Under the pieces are notes generated by a model. It had not been told where the DNA came from. It searched no databases and worked only from the letters and a program-made list of their open reading frames with translations. Shown here one piece after another: positions 34,504-43,872 of a stretch of DNA of 64,000 bases; position 1 is the first letter of the stretch, and every line of letters starts with the position of its first letter. Source of the stretch: Actinobacillus lignieresii (GTDB lineage Bacteria > Pseudomonadota > Gammaproteobacteria > Enterobacterales > Pasteurellaceae); contig NZ_UFRM01000001.1 in assembly GCF_900444945.1 (NCBI RefSeq), forward strand, positions 444,501-508,500, given 5' to 3'. The position numbers were made by a program, and so were the translations under genes.

Positions 34504-36507
34504 ATGAACAAACTCAGTTTCGCATCTCTTTCTTTCAATTCAAATAATACCCCCGTTTCCGAACAATTCGACGATATTTACTTCTCCACCCAAGACGGTC
34601 TTGAAGAAAGCTATTATGTTTTCCAAGATGGCAATCAACTTTGGCAAAAATGGCAAACTCATACGAGTGAATCTTTTGTGATTGCCGAAACCGGCTTTGG
34701 CACCGGACTGAATTTTTTGGCGGTTGCCGATAAGTTTCAGCAGTTTTTAAGTGAGTTCCCCAATAGCAAACTTAAGCGTTTATATTTTATTTCGTTTGAA
34801 AAATTTCCCCTCACTTCTGAGCAATTAGCGACCATTCATAAAAATTACCCGCAATTTGCAACACTTTCACAAAAAATGACCGCCTGTTGGCAACCGCGCC
34901 AAACCGGCTGTCAGCGCTATCATTTTGAACAAATCTATCTTGATGTATGGTTCGGCGATATGTTAGACAATTTACCGCAATTAGGCGACTTGTATAGTAA
35001 TCAAATTGATGCGTGGTTTTTAGACGGCTTTTCACCGGATAAAAATCCGGAAATGTGGAATGAAACGCTTTATCGTCAAATGTTCCGTTTAACGAAAAAC
35101 GGTGGCAGTTTTGCAACGTTTACTGCCGCAAGTACGGTGAGAAAGGGCTTACAAGCAGTCGGATTTGAGGTCAAAAAACGCAAAGGCTTTGGCAAAAAAC
35201 GAGAAATGCTGTGGGGCGAAAAACCGCAACAAAGCGAAACTATACCGGTAAATTATCCGTATTTTTATAGCGAGCCACAAACCGAGGCGAATGATATTGC
35301 GATTGTCGGTGGTGGTGTTGCCAGCCTGTTTGTCGCGTTATCACTACTGGAAAAAGGCAAAAAAGTCACACTTTATTGCAAAGACAATGCGTTGGCACAA
35401 AATGCTTCCGGCAATTTGCAAGGTGCGATTTACCCTCAACTGAGTGACGATGACGCACGTAATATCCGTTTTTATGTGCATTGCTTCGATTATGCGTTGC
35501 AACGTTTGGCACAAATTGAACCGCTTGTTAATTTCGAGCATGCTTTAACCGGTGTAGCGTTATATGCCTATAACGATAAAACGGCGAAGAAATTGGAAAA
35601 AATAGCTCGGCAAACTAATGATGATAGTTTGTTTAAGCTATGTAATGCGGCTGAGTTAAGTGAAAAAATCGGGCTGAACGTGCCGAACGGCGGTGCGTTT
35701 ATGCCGCAAAGCGGTTGGTTATCACCGATACAATTTGTACAAGGTACGTTTGCTTATTTACAAACGAAAGGATTACAGATTGTGCTAAATCACGAAGTGA
35801 AAGATCCTCAATTTAGTGAAGGGAAGTGGCAGTGGCAGCACAATGGCAAAACCTTTAGTCATCAGATTTTAGTGTTGGCAAACGGGCATACTCTCACGCA
35901 ATTCCAGCACGCGCAGGGGATTCCATTGTATCCGGTGCGTGGGCAAGTCAGCCAGATTCCGACCACACCGGCTCTACAGCAGCTAAAATGTGTGGTGTGT
36001 TATGACAGTTATTTAACCCCAGTTTCTAAAGCCAATACTCATTGTATTGGTGCCAGCCATGTGCGCGATAATGCCGAAACGCATTTTTCGCCGGAAGAGC
36101 ACCATGAGAATGTAGCAAAACTTCAGCAAAATTTGACCGTTTGTGATTGGACGGGCAATATCGATCTTTCACAAAATCTTGCTAGACAAGGGGTAAGGGC
36201 TGCATTGCGAGATCGTGTGCCGATGGTTGGGCAAATGCCGAATTTTAGCCTTCAAAAAGCACAATATCAGAATTTGTATAATCAGCTACGCCGTAAACAA
36301 GCGGTTGAAAATGCAGAAAATTTTGCAAATTTATATCTAGTGAACGGCTTAGCTTCGCGAGGCTTAACTACCGCACCGTTATTAGGCGAAATGCTAGCGA
36401 GTTTGATCTGTGATGAACCGTTACCAATCAGTGAAGATATTTGGCACGTACTAAGCCCAAATCGTACTTGGATACGAAAATTGTTGAAGGGATCAAAAGT
36501 AGAATAG
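34504..36507 (+). CDS. mnmC: Bifunctional tRNA mnm5U biosynthesis protein MnmC
   Basis: 667 aa from the ATG at 34504 (MNKLSFASLSFNSNNTPVSE); an in-frame ATG four codons earlier is possible. The N-terminal methyltransferase (about 1-240) shows IAETGFGTGLNFLAVADKF and DAWFLDGFSPDKNPEMW. The C-terminal FAD oxidoreductase (about 260-667) has IAIVGGGVASLFVALSLLEK and VNGLASRGLTTAPLLGEML. The two domains finish the mnm5(s2)U wobble modification. The length matches E. coli MnmC (668). Confidence 0.96.
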   Translation: MNKLSFASLSFNSNNTPVSEQFDDIYFSTQDGLEESYYVFQDGNQLWQKWQTHTSESFVIAETGFGTGLNFLAVADKFQQFLSEFPNSKLKRLYFISFEKFPLTSEQLATIHKNYPQFATLSQKMTACWQPRQTGCQRYHFEQIYLDVWFGDMLDNLPQLGDLYSNQIDAWFLDGFSPDKNPEMWNETLYRQMFRLTKNGGSFATFTAASTVRKGLQAVGFEVKKRKGFGKKREMLWGEKPQQSETIPVNYPYFYSEPQTEANDIAIVGGGVASLFVALSLLEKGKKVTLYCKDNALAQNASGNLQGAIYPQLSDDDARNIRFYVHCFDYALQRLAQIEPLVNFEHALTGVALYAYNDKTAKKLEKIARQTNDDSLFKLCNAAELSEKIGLNVPNGGAFMPQSGWLSPIQFVQGTFAYLQTKGLQIVLNHEVKDPQFSEGKWQWQHNGKTFSHQILVLANGHTLTQFQHAQGIPLYPVRGQVSQIPTTPALQQLKCVVCYDSYLTPVSKANTHCIGASHVRDNAETHFSPEEHHENVAKLQQNLTVCDWTGNIDLSQNLARQGVRAALRDRVPMVGQMPNFSLQKAQYQNLYNQLRRKQAVENAENFANLYLVNGLASRGLTTAPLLGEMLASLICDEPLPISEDIWHVLSPNRTWIRKLLKGSKVE

Positions 36508-36516
36508 TTAAAAAAA

Positions 36517-36550
36517 CAAAACCTCGAATAATGATATTCGAGGTTTTTTT
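36517..36550. terminator. Bidirectional terminator after mnmC
   Basis: AACCTCGAATA, loop ATGA, TATTCGAGGTT with A run on the left and T run on the right. It ends mnmC. On the minus strand it could also stop the antisense RNA described at 36600-36758. Confidence 0.93.
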
Positions 36551-36555
36551 GTTGG

Positions 36556-36584
36556 TTGTAAAAACGTACTGTCTTTACTATAAT
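36556..36584 (+). promoter_or_regulatory. Near-consensus promoter for Ibs-like ORF
   Basis: TTGTAA (36556-36561), 17-bp spacer, TATAAT (36579-36584). The predicted start is near 36591, giving a 70-base leader before the 19-codon ORF. It lies just after the mnmC terminator. Confidence 0.8.
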
Positions 36585-36599
36585 TTACAAGTTTTAGCA

Positions 36600-36758
36600 A
36601 TAAAGCTAAAACGAGCTGGTGGCGACCTTTAATCCCACCAACTTTGAAGAGGATAACCAAATGTTTAAATACATTATCCTAGTTATTTTCTTGTTAGTCT
36701 TGAGCTCGCCAGCCTACTAATAAGAAATAACTCAACTGAGCGGTTAATCCGTTCAGCT
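36600..36758 (-). ncRNA. Candidate antisense (Sib-like) antitoxin RNA
   Basis: A minus-strand promoter at 36765-36793 should start an RNA near 36758 that runs antisense across the complete Ibs-like ORF (36661-36720) and most of its leader. Possible 3' ends are the TTTTAGC/GCTAAAA hairpin near 36594-36614 (about 160 nt) or the mnmC terminator (about 240 nt). Sib RNAs of E. coli are roughly 140 nt with the same geometry. The RNA itself is inferred. Confidence 0.6.
36661..36720 (+). CDS. Ibs-like 19-residue hydrophobic toxin
   Basis: The frame encodes MFKYIILVIFLLVLSSPAY. E. coli Ibs toxins, as I recall them, are also exactly 19 residues, begin with Met plus a basic residue, have an Ile/Leu/Val core and end S-x-x-A-Y; about half the positions agree. 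A GAGGA ribosome site lies 9 bases before the ATG. Overproduced Ibs peptides damage the inner membrane and are silenced by antisense Sib RNA. A strong promoter precedes the ORF and a strong antisense promoter faces it, which is what such a locus needs. No database match was run. Confidence 0.68.
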   Translation: MFKYIILVIFLLVLSSPAY

Positions 36759-36764
36759 CTTCAA

Positions 36765-36793
36765 ATCATAAGTTGTTAAGCACTCGTTGTCAA
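36765..36793 (-). promoter_or_regulatory. Consensus-like antisense promoter facing the Ibs-like ORF
   Basis: On the minus strand TTGACA (36788-36793), 17-bp spacer, TATGAT (36765-36770): a perfect -35 and one mismatch in -10. It begins 10 bp after the sdaA stop codon. No ORF on this strand downstream explains it. Confidence 0.82.
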
Positions 36794-36802
36794 ATACAAT
36801 GC

Positions 36803-38182
36803 TTAATCGCAAGGTAAAATTTTAATTGCTAAACCACCGGTTGAAGTTTCACGGTATTTAGCATTCATATCTTTACCGGTTTCATACATAGTTTCGATCA
36901 CTTTATCTAAAGTTACACGAGGCTGCGATGTTAAGCGTAAAGCCATACGACTTGCATTGATCGCCTTAACCGAAGCAATAGCATTACGTTCGATACAAGG
37001 TACTTGCACTTGTCCTCCTACCGGATCACAGGTTAAGCCGAGGTTATGTTCCATTGCGATTTCGGCAGCGATACAAACTTGATCAGGTGTTCCGCCCATA
37101 ATTTCGGTTAAACCGGCGGCCGCCATCGAACAAGCTACGCCGACTTCACCTTGACACCCCACTTCCGCACCGGAAATAGACGCATTCATTTTGTATAACG
37201 TGCCGACAACGCTACACGCCAATAAATAACGCTCGATCGTTTCTTGATTAAGCGGTGCGATAAATTGCTGATAGTAAGCCAATACTGCTGGTACAATACC
37301 GCAAGCACCGTTAGTCGGTGCGGTAACAACACGTCCGCCCGCCGCATTTTCTTCATTCACTGCAAGCGCAAACATATTTACCCAGTCAATAATTTGCATC
37401 GGGTCAGTATTAAATTTGCCAGTTGCTTCTAATGTTCTGCGTAAAGACGGCGCGCGGCGTACCACTTTTAATGGACCGGGCAATAATCCTTCCGTGTGTA
37501 AACCGTGTTGGATACAGTCTTCCATCGTTTTCCAAATTTTTGCAAGATAATCAGAGATTTCTTGTTTCGGACGCAGAGCCGTTTCGTTTTTCCATACTAA
37601 ACTGGAAAGCGGTAATCCTTGTTCTTTACAATGCTTAAGTAAATCTTCCGCATTTTTATAAGGGAACGGCACCGATACGGTATCGTCGGCTTGACTGTCA
37701 AAATTTTCATCATCAACAATAAAACCGCCGCCGATAGAATAGAAAGTTTTTTCAAACAACAGTGTTTCGCCTTCAAACGCTTTTAAAATCATTCCGTTTT
37801 CATGACGAGCTAAGAAATCGTAATGAAAAGGCATATCTTTATAGAAATCGAATGTGATGGTTTTTGCCATTTCAGGTACAGCTTCAGCAACAACTAATTT
37901 GCTTTCTTGCTTCACTTGTTCGATAACACTGTCAATTCGTTCGATATCCACATTATCCGGTAAATAACCCATTAAGCCCATAACTACCGCAATATCGGTG
38001 CTATGTCCTCGACCGGTTAGCGCAAGCGAACCGTAAATATCGACCTGCAAGCGGTCTGTTTTAGCCAAAAGTTTGCGAACCAGTAATTCATCAATAAACT
38101 GTTTGGCGGCTTTCATCGGCCCGACCGTATGTGAGCTGGAAGGGCCTATGCCTACTTTAAAAATATCAAATACACTAATCAT
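36803..38182 (-). CDS. sdaA: L-serine ammonia-lyase (iron-sulfur type)
   Basis: 459 aa, single-chain enterobacterial type (E. coli SdaA is 454). SVFDIFKVGIGPSSSHTVGP is the N-terminal signature. The 4Fe-4S cysteines lie in PTNGACGIVPAVLAYY, near MNASISGAEVGCQGEVGVAC and in LGLTCDPVGGQVQVPCIERN. It converts serine to pyruvate and ammonia. Its neighbour sdaC imports serine, so the pair forms a serine catabolic unit; they are 95 bp apart. Confidence 0.95.
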   Translation of the reverse strand: MISVFDIFKVGIGPSSSHTVGPMKAAKQFIDELLVRKLLAKTDRLQVDIYGSLALTGRGHSTDIAVVMGLMGYLPDNVDIERIDSVIEQVKQESKLVVAEAVPEMAKTITFDFYKDMPFHYDFLARHENGMILKAFEGETLLFEKTFYSIGGGFIVDDENFDSQADDTVSVPFPYKNAEDLLKHCKEQGLPLSSLVWKNETALRPKQEISDYLAKIWKTMEDCIQHGLHTEGLLPGPLKVVRRAPSLRRTLEATGKFNTDPMQIIDWVNMFALAVNEENAAGGRVVTAPTNGACGIVPAVLAYYQQFIAPLNQETIERYLLACSVVGTLYKMNASISGAEVGCQGEVGVACSMAAAGLTEIMGGTPDQVCIAAEIAMEHNLGLTCDPVGGQVQVPCIERNAIASVKAINASRMALRLTSQPRVTLDKVIETMYETGKDMNAKYRETSTGGLAIKILPCD

Positions 38183-38277
38183 AATATCTAAAACACTCTA
38201 TGTTAAAAAGGCAATAAACACCAAAGATATATTAGGTTTATTGCCTGAAAATTGGAAAGGGAGCGATTATACAGCGA

Positions 38278-39507
38278 TTATAATAATCCGTACACAATCG
38301 CTGAAATAGCGACGGTTCCCATCACGGCAACAAAAGTATTGCTGACGATACTGCTTTTATATTTTGCTAATGCCGGCACGGTGTAAATGGCATAAACCGG
38401 CATAATAAACAGAATCATCGCAATAATCGGACCACCTAAACTTTCGATAAAACCGAGAATACTCGGGTTAATGGTTGCTACAATCCATAATGTGATAAAG
38501 AAAACAACCGCAGTAATTTTTTTGAATTTAGCCGATTCAATCGGTTTATCACGTAATTGATTCACTAACCCCTCTAAACCTTCACGCGCACCTAAATAGT
38601 GGCCGAAGAAAGAACTACCGATTGCTAAGAATGCCACGAAAGGTCCGAAGTAAGAAATAATCGGATTATCGAATTTATTCGCTAAGTAAGATAAAATCGA
38701 AATATTTTGTGCTTTGGCTTGTGCTAATTCTTCAGGTGTTAGTGTAAGTACACAACTGAATACAAAGAACATAACGAATAACACTAAGATCATTGCAGTT
38801 GAACGTAATACTTTGCTAGATTCAACTTCAGTTTTTTGCGGATCTTGATAATGTTTTTGTTGTGAAAGCGCAAATGATGAAATTGCCGGTGAATGGTTAA
38901 AAGCAAATACTAATACCGGAATCGTTAGCCATAAGGTAGTTAAGAAATCACCTGTGCTTGGCATTTGTTGTAATGCCGCACCATTCCATTCTGGAATCAG
39001 GTAAATAGATAAACCGAACAAGATTAACACTAACGGATAAACTAAGTAAGTGGTGATTTTTAACATCGCTTGTTCACTCAGTAACATTACGCTAATCATA
39101 ACGGCAATTAATACGCCCGAGAGTAATGCGCGAGGCGGAACAGCCATCTGTAATTGGTTTTCAATAAATGAGCCGATCGTATTGGTGATACCGACACCAT
39201 AAATTAATAGAATCGGGAAGATCGCAAAGAAGTAGAGTAAGGTAATAAATTTACCGGCGTTTTCGCCGAAATGTTCACGTACTACGTTGGTAATATCGCT
39301 ACCCGGTTTGCCGGAAGACAGCACGAAACGAGCCAATCCTCGGTGTGCCAGATAAGTCATCGGCCCGACTAATAAGGTCATGACAATCAGCGGATAAAAA
39401 CCGCTCATACCGGCGTTAATCGGTAAAAATAATACGCCTGCACCAACGGCAGTACCGAACAGATTTAGCACCCAAGTGAGGGAAAAACGATGAGATGGCG
39501 TAGCCAT
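38278..39507 (-). CDS. sdaC: Serine transporter SdaC (HAAAP family)
   Basis: 409 aa with about eleven membrane spans. The start [40 protein letters not shown] and [20 protein letters not shown] are typical of SdaC/TdcC-like proton-amino acid symporters. It imports serine for the adjacent lyase. An AGGAGA ribosome site lies before the ATG. Confidence 0.92.
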   Translation of the reverse strand: MATPSHRFSLTWVLNLFGTAVGAGVLFLPINAGMSGFYPLIVMTLLVGPMTYLAHRGLARFVLSSGKPGSDITNVVREHFGENAGKFITLLYFFAIFPILLIYGVGITNTIGSFIENQLQMAVPPRALLSGVLIAVMISVMLLSEQAMLKITTYLVYPLVLILFGLSIYLIPEWNGAALQQMPSTGDFLTTLWLTIPVLVFAFNHSPAISSFALSQQKHYQDPQKTEVESSKVLRSTAMILVLFVMFFVFSCVLTLTPEELAQAKAQNISILSYLANKFDNPIISYFGPFVAFLAIGSSFFGHYLGAREGLEGLVNQLRDKPIESAKFKKITAVVFFITLWIVATINPSILGFIESLGGPIIAMILFIMPVYAIYTVPALAKYKSSIVSNTFVAVMGTVAISAIVYGLL

Positions 39508-39863
39508 AAGATTCTCCTATTTAAATGTTAGAGTTATAAATTTATAAAATTTTGGACGCATCATAATCTTTCGGTTATATGAAACAAGTCAAAAATGTCA
39601 ATTTTATGATCTAGCTAAAACTTTTATCATATTTAGATAATTATTTGATTATTCTTTATTTATTTAGTGATTAAAACTGCTTAACTTTGTTTTTTAAGCG
39701 TTAAATTTTTTACTTTTCTCTTTTGATTTATTAATGGATTGAAATAATTTACAAAATTGTAATGCATACGATTTATTAGTTATAAGAATGTTGATTTTGT
39801 TATTTCAAATTTATCTAAAAATGCCGTATGTTCGGCAAAATCAATCTATTTAAGGATTTTTTT
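39508..39863. promoter_or_regulatory. Divergent AT-rich intergenic region between sdaC and DppA-like gene
   Basis: This 356-bp gap is very AT-rich. The best promoter for the rightward gene is TTGTAA (39757-39762), 18-bp spacer, TATAAG (39781-39786), giving a start near 39793 and a 70-base leader. No clear CRP or FNR palindrome was found. No small ORF with a good ribosome site stands out. Confidence 0.5.
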
Positions 39864-41459
39864 ATGCGCTTTTCTAAGATTTTTTTCGCCCTACCTTTTA
39901 TTAGTTTCTCGTCTTTTTTAGCGGCAGCGCCGGCACATACTTTAGTAAATTGTGTCGCTACCGCTCCTCAAAAGTTAAGCCCGGCAATTACCAATGATGC
40001 GAATGATTTTAACGCCAGCTCGCAGCAAATTTATGATCGTTTATTGGCATTCAAAGCCGGTAAAATCGAGGTTGAGCCGAGTTTGGCGGAAAAGTGGGAA
40101 GTGAGTGAAGACGGTTTAACCTATACTTTCCATCTACGTAAAGACGTACCGTTTCACAGTAATAAGTTATTCACCCCAAGTCGCAACTTAAATGCCGATG
40201 ATGTGGTATTTTCTTTTCAACGTCAGGCGGATAAAAGTCACCCTTACTACAATGTTTCCGGCGGCACTTATTTCTATTATCAATGGATGAATCTACCGAA
40301 AATTTTAAAATCGGTTGAGAAAGTTGATGATTATACGGTGAAAATGACGCTGAATCAGCCGAATAGTCCGTTTTTGACAACAGTTGCAATGGATTTCTTA
40401 TCAATTTATTCCAAAGAATATGCGGATAAATTATTAGCGGAAGGCAAGCCGGAATTATTGGATCAACAGCCGATTGGCACGGGACCGTTTGAATTTCAAG
40501 TTTATCAAACCGACCAAGCGGTACGTTATAAAGCGAACCCGAATTATTGGCAAGGTAAAGCAAAATTTGAGCGATTAATTTTTGCGATTAGTCCTGATGC
40601 CGGTACACGCTATGCCAAACTGAACGCCGGTGAGTGTGATGTGATTGATTTCCCGAATATCGCCGATATTGCACAAATGAAACAAGATCCTAAAGTGACG
40701 TTATTTGAGCGTGAAGGGTTAAATTTAGCTTATCTCGGACTCAATACCCAAAAAGCAGCATTAGATAATGTGAAGGTGCGTCAAGCACTACAACACGCTA
40801 CCGATAAAAAAGCGATTGTCAATGCGGTGTTCCAAGGCGGCGGTACGGTAGCGACGAATCCGTTCCCAAATTCGGTGCTTGGTTATAATGAAAATTTAGC
40901 TCAGTATGAATTTGATTTGGAAAAAGCGAAAAATCTATTGGCGGAAGCCGGTTATTCGAACGGTTTTGAAACCGAAATCTGGGTGCAACCGGTGGTGCGT
41001 CCGTCAAATCCGAATCCAAGACGTACCGCAGAAATTATTCAAGCGGATTGGGCGAAAATTGGGGTAAAAGCGAAATTAGTCAGCCACGAATGGGCGGATT
41101 TTAATAAGCGAACTCGTGAAGGCGAATTTTCAGCCGGTACTTACGGTTGGACGAGCCGTAACGGTGATCCGGACAATTTCCTGTTCCCGTTATTAAGCAA
41201 AGAAAATATTCCGGGCACCAATTATTCCCGTTGGACGGATAACGAATTTGAGGGCTTATTACAAAAAGCGGTACAAACACAGAATACTGCTGAACGTCAG
41301 CAGTTATATCGACAAGCGGTCGAAATTTTCCAAAAAAATACACCGATAATTCCGATTGCCCATGCGATTAACTATGTTCCGGTCAGCAAACGTGTGCAAG
41401 GCTTTGTACAAAGCCCGTTCGGTTATACTTATTTCTATAATGTGAGCCTAACGGAATAA
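39864..41459 (+). CDS. DppA/HbpA-like periplasmic solute-binding protein
   Basis: 531 aa from MRFSKIFFALPFISFSSFLA, a Sec signal without a lipobox; an earlier ATG adds 12 residues. The mature protein follows SBP family 5: YDRLLAFKAGKIEVEPSLAE, KWEVSEDGLTYTFHLRKDVP, LNADDVVFSFQRQADKSHPY, QPIGTGPFEFQVYQTDQAVR, and ends VQGFVQSPFGYTYFYNVSLT. It is closest to dipeptide/heme-binding DppA by eye. No permease or ATPase genes adjoin it, so it must feed a transporter encoded elsewhere. Confidence 0.88.
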   Translation: MRFSKIFFALPFISFSSFLAAAPAHTLVNCVATAPQKLSPAITNDANDFNASSQQIYDRLLAFKAGKIEVEPSLAEKWEVSEDGLTYTFHLRKDVPFHSNKLFTPSRNLNADDVVFSFQRQADKSHPYYNVSGGTYFYYQWMNLPKILKSVEKVDDYTVKMTLNQPNSPFLTTVAMDFLSIYSKEYADKLLAEGKPELLDQQPIGTGPFEFQVYQTDQAVRYKANPNYWQGKAKFERLIFAISPDAGTRYAKLNAGECDVIDFPNIADIAQMKQDPKVTLFEREGLNLAYLGLNTQKAALDNVKVRQALQHATDKKAIVNAVFQGGGTVATNPFPNSVLGYNENLAQYEFDLEKAKNLLAEAGYSNGFETEIWVQPVVRPSNPNPRRTAEIIQADWAKIGVKAKLVSHEWADFNKRTREGEFSAGTYGWTSRNGDPDNFLFPLLSKENIPGTNYSRWTDNEFEGLLQKAVQTQNTAERQQLYRQAVEIFQKNTPIIPIAHAINYVPVSKRVQGFVQSPFGYTYFYNVSLTE

Positions 41460-41513
41460 TATATCTTAAACTTTACAAAGTTTAATTGAAATTTAACCGC
41501 TTGTTGTTACTTA

Positions 41514-41547
41514 AAAACGCACTAAATTTTAGGATTTAGTGCGTTTT
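41514..41547. terminator. Bidirectional terminator
   Basis: AAAACGCACTAAAT (41514-41527) and ATTTAGTGCGTTTT (41534-41547) form a perfect 14-bp stem with a 6-base loop. It serves the convergent DppA-like gene and metF. Confidence 0.92.
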
Positions 41548-41553
41548 GTGCTA

Positions 41554-42489
<936 letters not shown>

Positions 42490-42494
42490 CTAAT

Positions 42495-42572
42495 TAAATC
42501 AATTTCATTATTTTCATATTTTTTATTAATCAAATTCATTTATGGAAGTGAAGTAATTATGAATCAAATTCA
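42495..42572. promoter_or_regulatory. Cluster of MetR-box-like palindromes between metF and metE-like gene
   Basis: TGAATCAAATTCA at 42560-42572 is a perfect TGAA-N5-TTCA MetR box. TTAATCAAATTCA (42526-42538) and TAAATCAATTTCA (42495-42507) each differ at one consensus base. Spacings of 31 and 34 bp put them on roughly the same helix face. MetR with homocysteine would activate both divergent genes. Confidence 0.75.
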
Positions 42573-42662
42573 TGTAGAGATATAAAATTTTTCAAGAACC
42601 AAATAAACGGAAGTTTGTTAAAATAAAAAAAACGTTATATTTATATATTAGGAATGATTACT

Positions 42663-43811
42663 ATGTCTAAACTTTTCCCCAACGCAACACAACGTACTTC
42701 CGCACCTTACCGTTTTGATATCGTAGGGAGTTTTTTACGTACCGATCCGATTAAACAGGCTCGTCAGCAATGTTCATGCGGCGATATTTCCTGTGCGGAT
42801 TTAACTCAAGTAGAAGATGCGGAAATAGCAAAATTAGTTGAACATCAAAAATCTGTCGGCTTACACGCAGTAACTGACGGAGAATTTCGCCGTACGTTTT
42901 GGCATATGGACTTTTTAGCCGCATTAGACGGTATTCAGGAAGTGGACGCAGAGAAGTTCTCGGTACAATTTAAACATCACAGCGTACGTCCGAAAACGAT
43001 TAAAATTGTCGATAAAGTGGATTTTTCTGAATCACATCCGTTTGTAGAACATTTCCGTTCGCTACAAAAAATTGCCGGCGAAACGGAGGTGAAATTTACC
43101 ATCCCTTCGCCGTCAATGTTACATTTAATTACCAATGTTCGTGCGGAAGATTATCAGCCGATTGCACGTTATGAAAATAACAACCAGCTATTGTTAGACG
43201 ATATTGCCGATGCGTATGTCAAAGCGATGAACGTGTTCTATAAATTAGGTTGCCGTAATTTACAATTAGATGATACCAGCTGGGGCGAATTTTGTGCCGA
43301 GGACAAACGTGCAGCCTATAAAGCACGTGGTTTAGATTTAGACCAAATTGCCAAAGATTACGTCTATATGGTTAATAAAATCGTGGATGCAAAACCGGCG
43401 GATGATATTGCCATTACGATGCATATTTGCCGTGGTAACTTCCGTTCAACCTGGTTCTCAGCAGGCGGTTATGAACCGGTGGCGGAAACTTTATTCGGTA
43501 CGTGCCGCATTGATGGTTTCTTCTTAGAGTACGATTCTGATCGTTCGGGCGATTTCAAGCCGTTACGTTTTATTAAAGATCAACAAGTAGTATTAGGTTT
43601 AATTACTTCAAAAGACGGTGAATTAGAAAATCGTGATGAAGTGATTGCTCGTATCCAAGAAGCTGCACAATATGTGGACATCAACCAGCTTTGTTTAAGT
43701 CCGCAATGTGGCTTTGCATCAACCGAAGAAGGTAATATTCTGACGGAAGAACAGCAATGGGCAAAACTGAACTTTATTCGTGAAATTAGCGAAGAAGTTT
43801 GGGGTAAATAA
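42663..43811 (+). CDS. Core-MetE-type cobalamin-independent methionine synthase
   Basis: 382 aa from MSKLFPNATQRTSAPYRFDI; it corresponds to the C-terminal catalytic half of MetE (YxjG/YxjH-like). Zinc ligands are visible as MHICRGNFRSTW (His and Cys) and LCLSPQCGFAST (Cys). HAVTDGEFRRTFWHMDFLAA binds substrate. An N-terminal CSCGDISC cluster near residue 35 is an extra cysteine motif. It probably transfers a methyl group to homocysteine; the methyl donor is uncertain because the N-terminal polyglutamate-folate half is missing. MetF next door favours methyl-THF. Confidence 0.85.
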   Translation: MSKLFPNATQRTSAPYRFDIVGSFLRTDPIKQARQQCSCGDISCADLTQVEDAEIAKLVEHQKSVGLHAVTDGEFRRTFWHMDFLAALDGIQEVDAEKFSVQFKHHSVRPKTIKIVDKVDFSESHPFVEHFRSLQKIAGETEVKFTIPSPSMLHLITNVRAEDYQPIARYENNNQLLLDDIADAYVKAMNVFYKLGCRNLQLDDTSWGEFCAEDKRAAYKARGLDLDQIAKDYVYMVNKIVDAKPADDIAITMHICRGNFRSTWFSAGGYEPVAETLFGTCRIDGFFLEYDSDRSGDFKPLRFIKDQQVVLGLITSKDGELENRDEVIARIQEAAQYVDINQLCLSPQCGFASTEEGNILTEEQQWAKLNFIREISEEVWGK

Positions 43812-43829
43812 TCGCTAAACGGATGATCA

Positions 43830-43861
43830 AAAGGGCAAGATAAAATCTTGCCCTTTATTTT
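43830..43861. terminator. Bidirectional terminator
   Basis: AAAGGGCAAGAT, loop AAA, ATCTTGCCCTTT then ATTTTTG. It ends the methyltransferase gene and the convergent FAD oxidoreductase gene. Confidence 0.93.
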
Positions 43862-43872
43862 TGTATTTTGTT

